This document shows, in pieces, positions 1 through 8,100 of a stretch of DNA of 21,076 bases; position 1 is the stretch's first letter; each line of letters begins with the position of its first letter. Position numbers and translations under genes: made by a program. The notes below the pieces were generated by a model that had not been told where the DNA came from, did not search any database, and saw only the letters and a list, made by a program, of their open reading frames with translations. Origin of the DNA: Candidatus Latescibacterota bacterium (GTDB taxonomy: Bacteria; Latescibacterota; UBA2968; GCA-2709665); the NCBI GenBank assembly GCA_012271065.1, contig JAAXHE010000105.1:1-21076 (forward strand), read 5' to 3'.

Positions 1-1
1 G

Positions 2-448
2 AAACCCGGCGACGGCGCGCAACCGGCCGTCTGGACCGCCCGATTGCCGCACAGCGGCGATTACGACGTCTACTACTATTTCATTCATCCAAGGTTCTCC
101 AGGCGCCTGCGTATGGCCACGGAATTCAGCCTTGTCGTCTCCCACGGAGGCGAGGTGGATACACTGGCGGTTGAAGCAGACAAACTCAAGGGCGGCTGGA
201 ACGTACTGGGACGATACCGGTTCGAAGGCGGGGAGTTTGCCAGCGTCGAATTGTCCGACCGGGCAAACGGGCGCCTATATGCGGATGCGGTGCGCTGGAG
301 GTACGTGGACCCCGACCACCCGGAAGAGGTGTATGAAGAAGATCTACCCGCATGGGATTTCGGCCGGGGCCGTCGGGGCGGTGACCGGAGCGGACGAGGC
401 GGGGGCAGCCGGAGCGGCGGAGGACAATGGCGTGGAAGAGGTTGGTAA
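2..448 (+). CDS. C-terminal part of a protein with a golvesin/xanthan-lyase-like domain and an Arg/Gly-rich tail (5' end outside window)
   Basis: The reading frame is open from the left edge of the window to TAA at 446-448, so only the last 148 residues or so are seen. The visible domain has the features of the golvesin C-terminal/Xly-like beta-sandwich found on secreted enzymes: a 'W-x-A-R-L-P-x-S-G-x-Y-x-V' strand, a central 'GGWNVLGRYRFEGG' block, and the closing 'ADAVRWRY' strand. These domains are thought to bind carbohydrate or other surface ligands and usually follow a catalytic domain, which would lie to the left of this window. After the domain comes an acidic linker (EEVYEEDLPAWDFG) and then a tail of about 25 residues made almost only of Gly, Arg and Ser, ending in Trp. 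The tail is unusual for a secreted protein. The domain family is fairly sure; the enzyme it belongs to is unknown. Confidence 0.7.
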   Translation, partial: KPGDGAQPAVWTARLPHSGDYDVYYYFIHPRFSRRLRMATEFSLVVSHGGEVDTLAVEADKLKGGWNVLGRYRFEGGEFASVELSDRANGRLYADAVRWRYVDPDHPEEVYEEDLPAWDFGRGRRGGDRSGRGGGSRSGGGQWRGRGW

Positions 449-471
449 TCCACTGGAGATCAGCGTATTAT
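442..471 (+). promoter_or_regulatory. Possible sigma70-type promoter for the adaptor gene
   Basis: TTGGTA (442-447) and TATTAT (466-471) are separated by 18 bp. The -10 matches consensus at five of six positions and the -35 at four of six. It overlaps the stop codon of the preceding gene and would start transcription near 478, just before the GAGGTG ribosome-binding site at 483-488. This is an inference from the sequence only. Confidence 0.35.
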
Positions 472-492
472 AACCCTTTTTTGAGGTGAAAC

Positions 493-1575
493 TTGAAGAG
501 AACAGTCCTGAGCGGTTTTTGTATCGTATTCACCGCAGTTGCCATTCTGGCCGGATGCGGCGGGCAAACAGAACAGCGGTCCGTGGATCTGACCGTCCCC
601 GTGACGGTTCAGGCAGTGCGTCTGGACACCATGGAGGCGACAGTGGCGGCCACGGGCACGCTCCGGCCCTTCAAAGAAGCCCGTATTCAGACCGAGGTGG
701 AGGGAATTATTCAATTCGTGGCGCGGGGCGTCGGCGGACGACTGACGGAAGGGATGCGGGTGACCCGGAACCAGGAGATCGCCCGTCTTGCAAACAGGGA
801 GCTCGTTGTGAACGCGCGCCTGGAATCCCGTGAACTTGCGCGCTCCGCGGCGACGCGTACGCTGCGCGAGCAGGAGGTACTCGTAGAACGCAAACTGGGC
901 ACGGAGAGAGACCTGGAAGAAGCGCGCCGGGCCCTCGCCGAGGCCGAATCCAACTATGAAGATGCTCTCGTTCAGATCGCCAAGACGACGATTCGGACGC
1001 CAATCGCCGGTTTTCTGACAGGATTGGCCGATATTACCGAAGGCACGCTGGTGGAGGCCCGCACCACCATTGCAACGGTGATGGATTACAATCAGGTGTT
1101 CGTCGACCTCAAGATTCCAAATGCATATATCGCATCCGTTTCACCGGGCCAGGTCTTGCGCGTAGAGAACTACGCGTTGCCTAACCGGCGGTTTTTGGGG
1201 ACCGTCAAGGTCGTGGACCCCGCCATCGATCCGACGACGCGTACGTTCCGGGTGCTGGGGGTGGTGAAGAACCCGAACCTGATGCTGCGCCCCGGGATGT
1301 TCGTAAAGGCCGAGATTGTCACCCGGTCTCACGAAGACGCGGTCGTGGTCCCGCGCCGCTTCGTCCTGACCCGCCAGAATCGTAAGGTGGTGTTCGTCGA
1401 AGAGGAGGGAAGGGCACAGATGCGCAATGTAAAACTGGGATTGGAGGGGCCGGAGCAGGTCGAGATTCTCGAAGGGCTTGAACCGGGCGAGCGCCTCATT
1501 ACCAGCAACTACGAGACGCTGCGGCCGCGTACGCGCGTGCGGGTGACCGGGGAGGGCGTGTCGGGGCAGCAATGA
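493..1575 (+). CDS. RND efflux periplasmic adaptor (membrane fusion) lipoprotein, HlyD/AcrA family
   Basis: Periplasmic adaptors link an inner-membrane pump to an outer-membrane channel. The N-terminus is a lipoprotein signal peptide with a lipobox LAGC (lipidated Cys at residue 22), so the protein is predicted to be membrane-anchored. Family features follow in order: a first half-lipoyl segment (about 45-90), an Arg/Glu-rich coiled-coil hairpin (about 95-160), the second half-lipoyl segment with the 'TTIRTPIAGFL' strand (about 165-185), a beta-barrel with 'GTVKVVDPAIDPTTRTF' (about 230-250) and 'LRPGMFVKAEI', and a membrane-proximal domain to the C-terminus. At 360 residues it has normal family length. 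The start is TTG at 493, chosen for the GAGGTG ribosome-binding site at 483-488 and the complete signal peptide. It should serve the RND genes that follow, although a terminator lies between. No outer-membrane TolC-type gene is visible in the window. Confidence 0.93.
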   Translation: MKRTVLSGFCIVFTAVAILAGCGGQTEQRSVDLTVPVTVQAVRLDTMEATVAATGTLRPFKEARIQTEVEGIIQFVARGVGGRLTEGMRVTRNQEIARLANRELVVNARLESRELARSAATRTLREQEVLVERKLGTERDLEEARRALAEAESNYEDALVQIAKTTIRTPIAGFLTGLADITEGTLVEARTTIATVMDYNQVFVDLKIPNAYIASVSPGQVLRVENYALPNRRFLGTVKVVDPAIDPTTRTFRVLGVVKNPNLMLRPGMFVKAEIVTRSHEDAVVVPRRFVLTRQNRKVVFVEEEGRAQMRNVKLGLEGPEQVEILEGLEPGERLITSNYETLRPRTRVRVTGEGVSGQQ

Positions 1576-1732
1576 TAACCGTTTGCACCGCACATCCGCC
1601 GTCCTGACTGCCGTACCGGCTCGAGAGATCCCGTCCGCAACGAACGAAACATCGTGTGAAATTTTTGTGTCCTGTCCCGAAAATTCCTCACCATTCGACC
1701 GCCGATTCATCCCGTCTCGCTGCGTTCCCGTC

Positions 1733-1779
1733 GCTCGCCGACCATACGCAGGTTGCCTGCGCTCCGGCGCCTTGCGAGC
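1733..1779 (+). other. Nested stem-loops in the intergenic leader
   Basis: CGCAGG (1747-1752) and CCTGCG (1756-1761) form a perfect 6-bp hairpin with a TTG loop. GCTCGC (1733-1738) pairs with GCGAGC (1774-1779) to enclose it. The arrangement, about 60 nt before the terminator, would suit a folded leader RNA. The function is unknown. Confidence 0.4.
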
Positions 1780-1839
1780 CAGGCGACTCAGCAGTCGAAT
1801 TCAGCCAACTTATTCCCGGGACAGAACACCAGATTGGAC

Positions 1840-1887
1840 CCCTCTGGGGCCCGGCGACAGCGTGTGGGCCTTCCGGAGGGTTTTTTT
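1840..1887 (+). terminator. Strong rho-independent terminator between adaptor and RND genes
   Basis: The arm at 1840-1852 (CCCTCTGGGGCCC) pairs with 1866-1880 (GGGCCTTCCGGAGGG), giving 13 pairs with one G-U and a 2-nt bulge around a 13-nt loop, followed directly by seven T at 1881-1887. It lies 265 bp after the adaptor stop codon and 171 bp before the first RND start. It can end the adaptor transcript, or act as an attenuator for the pump genes. Confidence 0.8.
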
Positions 1888-2010
1888 AACCCGCTGTGTC
1901 GATGCTCGCATACCGGAGACATGGACCCGCGACCCACGATGTCTTCAGGCATTGTGACACTCGATCCCGGGGACTTTTTCCTGCCATCGTCTCCATCCAT
2001 GTAAATCTAC

Positions 2011-2031
2011 GGTTTCTGAGTTATAGAAACC
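2011..2031. promoter_or_regulatory. Perfect 7-bp inverted repeat upstream of the first RND gene (possible operator)
   Basis: GGTTTCT (2011-2017) and AGAAACC (2025-2031) are exact reverse complements separated by GAGTTAT. The site ends 27 bp before the ATG at 2059. Spacing and symmetry suit a dimeric repressor such as a TetR-family regulator, but no such regulator is in the window. It could instead be an mRNA hairpin. Confidence 0.4.
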
Positions 2032-2058
2032 AGTTCTTGCGCAAAAAGGGCCGATACG

Positions 2059-5000
2059 ATGTCATTGCCCGAATTCTCGACGAAATATCCCGTGACGGTC
2101 GCTATGGCGACGCTGACGGTAGCGCTTCTCGGCTGGATTTCGCTGGAGCGGCTGGACGTGGATCTGTTGCCCGACCTGCGTTCGCCCGTGATCACTGTGG
2201 ACCTGCGTTTTCCGGGCAAGACGCCCAGGGAGATGGAGGAACGATATGCGCAGCGCCTGGAAGGTGACATCGGCACGGTGCGACACGTCAAACGGGTACA
2301 TTCCGTGTCACGCTCCGGGCAGGCCGTGGTCATCGCGCAATTCGAGTGGGACGCGGACATGGATTTCGCCGTACTCGATGTGCAGAAGAAAGTGGCCCGG
2401 TACGCATCGGACCCGGATATCACGAGCCTGGACGTTACACAGGAAGACCCACAGGCGTTGCCGGTGATGCGCCTCGCCGTATCGGGAGCGGACTGGCAGG
2501 ATCCCGACGAATTACTGGGCAGGGTGGAGAACATCATTCGGCCCAAGCTTGAAGGGCTGTCCGGGGTGGCTTCGGTTGAAATCGAAGGGGGCGCCGAGAA
2601 AGAGATCCGCGTCACACTGGATTCCTATCTCCTGCAAGCATTTGGCGTTAATTCCGAAACGGTGGTCTCGCGGATTCGCGAGGCGAATTCGGATGTCTCC
2701 GGAGGAACGCTGAAGGACGGGCAGCGATCTTATCTGGTAAAAGGCCTGGGGCGTTTGACGGATCTGGCGGACGTGAACAACCTGGTTGTGGGCGAGCGCA
2801 GGGGCGAATCGACGAACGGCGGAGAAGACGCTTCGACCCACCGCGTGCCGGTCACGGTCAGCGACGTGGGTAACGTAGCTCTGCAATACAAAGAGCGTGA
2901 AACCATCGTGCGCCTGGACGGCATGGAGTGCGTAGGGCTTGCTGTTTACAAGGAAGCCGGTTCGAATACCTCTTCAGTGGTTAATGGAGTCCTCCAGGAA
3001 CTGGGAAGCCTCGAGGCCGATCTGGCCGGCATCCGGTTTACCGTGGTGGAGAACCAGGCGCGCTTTGTCGAACGCGCGGTAGATGAAGTGGAAGAGGCGG
3101 CCGTTATCGGCGCGTTGCTGGCCGTGGGCGTGTTACTTGCCGCGCTCCGTCAATGGACGGCCACGCTGGTGATCGGCCTTGCCATTCCGATTTCCGTCCT
3201 GGCAACCTTCACGCTGATGTATTTCCAGGGGTTGTCGCTGAACGTGATGACCCTCGGCGGTCTGGCGCTGGGCGCGGGCATGCTGGTGGATAACGCCATC
3301 GTCGTGATTGAAAACATCTACCGGCACCTCGAAAGTGGAGAAACCGCCGTGGAAGCCTCGGTCAAAGGCGCCGGCGAGGTCGGGGTCGCGATTCTGGCTT
3401 CCACCCTGACGACGGTTTCCGTGTTTCTGCCTATCGTCTATCTTCAGGGGTTGGCCGGCGAACTCTTCAAGGAACAGGCCTGGACGGTCGCGTTTTCACT
3501 GATTTCGTCTCTTGCCGTAGCGATGACGGTGGTCCCAATGTTGACCGCACGGCTCTTCAGTCGGTATCGGCGCAGATCCACCAGGGCCGCCGGGGCGCGT
3601 ACGTTCAGGCTTTTTCTAGATGCGTCCCTTAACCATAAAGGCCGCACGATGGCGGTACTGGCAGTCTGCCTTCTGGCCGCCTTCTATATGGCCGCGTCCA
3701 TCCATACGTCATTCATTCCCACGGAAGACGAGGGCGTACTTCACGTGGATCTCGCAATGCCGGAGGGCACAAGGCTCGAGTCAACAGACAGGGTAGCGAG
3801 GCGTGTTGCGGCAATTGCACAGGTGGTTGCCGGAGAGGAAGCGCGGCACATCTACTTGCGGGCGGGAACCGATCCGAACCGGTTCACGGCCGTGGGAGAA
3901 CCCACAGGCCCGAACCGGGCCGAGCTGACGGTCGTCCTGGGCCCGCAAACGGACCGCCGGGGCGTCACTGAACTCACCGCCGCACTGGATGCAGCCCTTC
4001 TGGAAGTTCCGAACGTCAAGGTTAACTATCGACTGCATAAATCTGCGTTGGAAGGACTTGTACGTGGAGGCGCCGCACCGGTCCAGGTGGAGGTCAGCGG
4101 TGAGAATCTGGTACTGCTTCGGGAGCTGACGGCAGACTTGAAACGGCGCATGGACGTGCTGTCGACGGTGTATAATGTACGAACCAGCTTCCAGGACGGT
4201 CAGCCCGAGGTAGACGTCGTGCTGCGGCCGGAAGTCACAGCGGCGTTCGGCCTTACCTCACAGAACCTCGTGCGTGAACTCGAGCGCAGACTGGGCGGCG
4301 AGGAAGCCGGAGAACTCTCCAAGGACCAGCGTGCGCGAACCATCCGGGTGGGGTTCGAAGACGTGGATCTTCGTGAGTTGGAACATGCGAGAATCGACGG
4401 CCCCGACGGGGCAATGCTCACGCTGGGAGACCTCGCCGACCTTCGCGTGGTCCAGGGTCCAAGAGAAATTCTGCGTGACGGTCAGCGCAGGGTGGGGAGG
4501 GTATCCGCTTTTCTGACCGAAGGCGTGGTCTTGAGCCAGGCGGCAACGCAGATCAGACAGGCGGTAAGTCAGATGGCCATTCCACACGGGTACCGGATAA
4601 CCATAACCGGCGAGGAACGGGAGCGTGCCGAATCGTTCGGAGGCCTGCAATTCGCCCTTCTGCTTTCCGTGGTGCTCGTCTACATGGTCATGGCATCGCT
4701 CTTCGAGTCTCTGCTGCATCCGTTTACCGTGATGCTGACCGTGCCGCTGGCCGGCATCGGGGTGGTGTTCGCATTCTGGGGACTGGGAGAGGCTTTCGGC
4801 GTGATGGCTTTCATCGGAGCGATCATGCTGGGAGGCATCGCGGTCAACGACGCCATCATTCTGGTGGACCACATCAACCAGTTGCGGCGGAAAGCGGGCG
4901 ATGTCAGGATGGCCGTCCTCCAGGGCGCGCAGGATCGTCTGCGTCCCATCCTGATGACCAGCGCTACGACCATTCTGGCACTGTTGCCCATGGCGGTGGG

Positions 5001-5142
5001 TGTCGGCGAAGGCGCCCGCCTGCGGGCGCCGATGGCAGTGGCGGTTATCGGCGGATTGGTGACGTCCACACTAATGACACTGGTGGTGATTCCAGTCGTC
5101 TACGAAATGATCGAACGGCTCAGAAACAGGAGGACGGCGTGA
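2059..5142 (+). CDS. RND-type efflux permease subunit (AcrB/MdtB-like, HAE family)
   Basis: This is an inner-membrane, proton-driven multidrug or lipid exporter subunit of the AcrB superfamily. Its 1027 residues match the family length. The fold order is visible: TM1 (about 12-28), the first large periplasmic loop, TM2-6 (about 348-500), TM7 (about 529-548), the second periplasmic loop, and TM8-12 (about 865-1015). The TM4 proton-relay motif reads GMLVDNAIVVIEN, with D411 present and the second acidic residue replaced by N412. The TM10 motif reads GIAVNDAI (N930, D931), so the AcrB lysine is absent. The start is ATG 2059 with a modest AAGGG eight bases upstream. The stop overlaps the next gene by 4 bp, so the two RND proteins are probably made together and may form a mixed trimer, as MdtB and MdtC do. 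The substrate cannot be told from sequence. Confidence 0.95.
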   Translation: MSLPEFSTKYPVTVAMATLTVALLGWISLERLDVDLLPDLRSPVITVDLRFPGKTPREMEERYAQRLEGDIGTVRHVKRVHSVSRSGQAVVIAQFEWDADMDFAVLDVQKKVARYASDPDITSLDVTQEDPQALPVMRLAVSGADWQDPDELLGRVENIIRPKLEGLSGVASVEIEGGAEKEIRVTLDSYLLQAFGVNSETVVSRIREANSDVSGGTLKDGQRSYLVKGLGRLTDLADVNNLVVGERRGESTNGGEDASTHRVPVTVSDVGNVALQYKERETIVRLDGMECVGLAVYKEAGSNTSSVVNGVLQELGSLEADLAGIRFTVVENQARFVERAVDEVEEAAVIGALLAVGVLLAALRQWTATLVIGLAIPISVLATFTLMYFQGLSLNVMTLGGLALGAGMLVDNAIVVIENIYRHLESGETAVEASVKGAGEVGVAILASTLTTVSVFLPIVYLQGLAGELFKEQAWTVAFSLISSLAVAMTVVPMLTARLFSRYRRRSTRAAGARTFRLFLDASLNHKGRTMAVLAVCLLAAFYMAASIHTSFIPTEDEGVLHVDLAMPEGTRLESTDRVARRVAAIAQVVAGEEARHIYLRAGTDPNRFTAVGEPTGPNRAELTVVLGPQTDRRGVTELTAALDAALLEVPNVKVNYRLHKSALEGLVRGGAAPVQVEVSGENLVLLRELTADLKRRMDVLSTVYNVRTSFQDGQPEVDVVLRPEVTAAFGLTSQNLVRELERRLGGEEAGELSKDQRARTIRVGFEDVDLRELEHARIDGPDGAMLTLGDLADLRVVQGPREILRDGQRRVGRVSAFLTEGVVLSQAATQIRQAVSQMAIPHGYRITITGEERERAESFGGLQFALLLSVVLVYMVMASLFESLLHPFTVMLTVPLAGIGVVFAFWGLGEAFGVMAFIGAIMLGGIAVNDAIILVDHINQLRRKAGDVRMAVLQGAQDRLRPILMTSATTILALLPMAVGVGEGARLRAPMAVAVIGGLVTSTLMTLVVIPVVYEMIERLRNRRTA

Positions 5143-8100
5143 TTCTCCCCGATCTTGCGGTCCGGCGGCCGGTCACGACGTCCATGTTCTTTGCCGCGTT
5201 CGCCATATTGGGGGTGGTGTCGTGGACGAGGCTCCCCATACAGCTTTTTCCGGAGCTGATCTTTCCGGAGGTATATGTCACGCTGACGCTGCAGGGGGCC
5301 TCTCCGGAACAGGTAGAGAGAGATCTGCTGATTCCCATAGAAGGCGAGATCGGCAAACTCGACGGCGTCCAGGAGATGGAGTCGTTCGCGATGGCAAACA
5401 GGGGGGGTGTCCGGGTATCCTACGCCCCCGACGTGGATATGAAATTCGCCCTGCTTCAGCTGCAGAGCAACCTGAACCGATTGCAGGCATCGCTGCCCGA
5501 ACGCACGCAGACCGATGTACGGAGGTTCGATTCGACCGATCTCAGCAGCAGCATTATGGAGCTTCACGTGCTTGCCGACTGGGACCTGAACCAGCTGCGG
5601 GAGTTCACGGAGGAAAAGATCCGACCCGAACTGGAATCTGTCGACGGCGTCGTGAACGTATCCGTATTGGGCGGGCGCCGCAGCGCGGTCGAAATCGTCC
5701 TGGATCCGTTCCTGCTGGAGGCGCACGGCCTTTCGACGGGCCAGGTACGGACACGCCTAAACAGCCACAACCGGAGACGTGAGTACCTGGGTCGGGTATA
5801 CGACGGGAACCGGGCCTATTCCGTTAGCATTCAGGGACAGTTTACGGACCTGCACCAGATTCGCAATCTCGTCTTGAACGAGGGCGGCACGCTCAGGTTG
5901 GGCGACGTCTCGCGGATCAGGCACGGACTTCAGGAGCAGGCCGATCGGCACAGAGTCAACGGCAAGCCTTCTGTGGGCGTGCGCGTCCAGAAGGACGACG
6001 AAGCGAATCTGATCGAAGTGGCCGCTGACGTGGAAGCCGCCATTGGCAGGCTGAATCGGAATCTCGAGAGTGAGGGTGTGGAACTGGGCGTGAGTTCCTC
6101 CCAGGCCGATCTGATGACGGGGGCGCTCTCCACACTGAAACAGGCGGCCATCGTCGGTGCCGTGCTCGGACTCATCGTACTCTTTCTGTTTCTTCGTAAC
6201 CTGCGTTTTGTCTCGGTCCTCCTGCTGGCCATCCCGGTCTCCCTCCTGATGACCTTTAATCTGATGTACCTGGGCGGGCTGTCCGTCAACGTGCTGTCGC
6301 TTTGCGGTCTCGCGCTTGCGATGGGAATGCTCGCGGACAACGGCATCGTGGTGATGGAGAATATCTTCAAACACTACGAACGAGGAAAGTCGCCCGCTCG
6401 CGCGGCACGGGACGGGGCATCCGAAGTCGGGCGCGCCGTGATCGCGGCGACAGCAACCACGGTAACCGCATTCCTGCCGGTTCTGTTCATCGAAAGCGAC
6501 GCACGGGACCTGCTGCGTGAACTCGCGTTGTCCATGGCGTTTCCGCTTGTGGCTTCGCTGCTGGTGGCGCTTACGCTTGTCCCCGCCCTTGCCGTCCGCG
6601 CATTGAGCAGCGAGGTCCGGCAGCCGCCGGACGTCCGTGGCCTGCTCGAACGGTATACCATGCTGTTGAAGGCCGCGTTGCGGCACCGTGCATCTGTGGT
6701 CCTGGCGGTCGGCGCCGCCCTTGCGCTGACACTCGTCCTGGCCTTCTTCTACCTGCTTCAACAACAGGTACGGAGGGAGGAGACGCGCTTTACGGTTTAC
6801 GTGAATCTGCCGGAAGGCGCCACGCTGGATGCCACAGATGACGTCGTGAAACAGGTGGAGGAATCCGTACGGGACGTGCCTGGTCTGGATCGCTTTTCGG
6901 CGTCGGTCCGTGAGGCCGAGGCCGACGTAAACGTCCTGCTGCATAACCGTTCCGGGCGGCCCGGTGGTATCTCGCTGGATGAAATCAAGGAACAGCTTGA
7001 CGAGAAACTGCAGAATGTACAGGGAGGCGTCGTGGGATACGAACCCAGGCCCAGGGCGGGGAGGGGGGGCCGTGGGCAGGGGATAGGTCAACGCCGGCGG
7101 CGCAGTTCCGGAGGGTTCGATCTGACCGGAACCTCGCCTGCCGAGCAGGTCGTGGTACGCGGATACGACTTTACGATACTGACGATGATCGCGAACGACG
7201 TGTCATACCGGCTTGAGGAAATCGAGGAGGTGGATGCCAACAGCGTACGTGCCGACGCCGAACGGAGTTCGCCCGAGGTCCAGGTGATTCCCGACGCGTC
7301 GGCCCTGTTCGACAGGCGGCTCGACGCGCGGGAGGTCCTCGCTGCAATGGGTGACACCCGATGGGACGGGTTCCGAACGACTGTTCCGTTTCTGCTGCCC
7401 GACGCCACCGAGATACCCATCGAAGTGCGAACGATCGAAGAGGAGGACCGCGACCGCTACGGGCTGTCTGAGTTCCGGCGTTCGCGCATTCTGAACCAGG
7501 ACGGCCACTACGTACCTCTGAACGAAGTCGCGCGGGTCCGGACGGACGAGGGCAGAAGCAACCTGTTGCGGACCGACCAGACACGCCGGCTCGTGGTTTC
7601 GTACAGGTTTCCGTCGGAAGTCCTGGATTCTCAACCACGATTGGATCTTGCGAGGCGGGCGGTGCGCACGACGCTGCAGGATATGCTGCTTCCCGAGGGT
7701 TATTCGATCGAAGTCATCGAGGCACACGAGGAGATGATTTACTATTGGATGATGGCAATAGCCGCGGTACTCATCTATATGATTCTGGCCTCGCTGTTTG
7801 AATCTCTCTCCTCTCCGATAATCATCCTGTGTACGCTTCCGCCCGCGGCCATTGGCTCCTGCTGGGCGCTGATGATGTCAGGCACGGGCCTGAGCCAGCA
7901 GGAGGGCCCCATGGCGCTCCTGGGCTTCATCGTCCTGCTTGGAATTGCGGTGAATAACGGGATTATCCTGATCGACGCCGTCGGTGTGCTCAGATCCCGA
8001 TTCGGCTATCGTCGGGAACGCGCCGTACTGGCGGCCGCGAGATCCCGTGTACGACCCATCCTGATGACAACGGCCACGACGCTGCTGGGCGTTCTTCCGC

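Larger units (their letters stand above)
1576..2058 (+). other. Non-coding gap between adaptor and RND genes, structured and containing a terminator
   Basis: Nothing in these 483 bp reads like a protein: the open frames on both strands are short, rich in Arg, Pro and Ser, and lack a ribosome-binding site. What is present is structure: a nested stem region at 1733-1779, a strong intrinsic terminator at 1840-1887 and a perfect inverted repeat at 2011-2031. The gap is much larger than any other spacing in this transport cluster. It may hold a regulated leader for the RND genes or a small RNA. I matched it to no riboswitch consensus I know. Confidence 0.55.

Noticed and set aside
1733..1779. Possible second copy of the repeat found at 20945-21043
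   Set aside because: Only a few short words (such as CTGCGTT) are shared; the inverted ends are not present.
1576..1900. Known riboswitch (cobalamin, SAM, guanidine ykkC), tmRNA, 6S or RNase P RNA
   Set aside because: None of the conserved sequence blocks I know for these families could be found, so I left it as an unassigned structured region.
1583..1957. Open frame of 124 codons, + strand, in the gap after the adaptor gene
   Set aside because: Arg/Pro/Ser-rich, no ribosome-binding site, no recognisable domain, and it runs straight through the terminator at 1840-1887.
5757..7091. 444-codon minus-strand frame opposite the RND-ABC gene
   Set aside because: It is antisense to a clearly conserved RND coding region; its His/Gln/Arg-rich sequence is what the complement of GC-rich codons gives.
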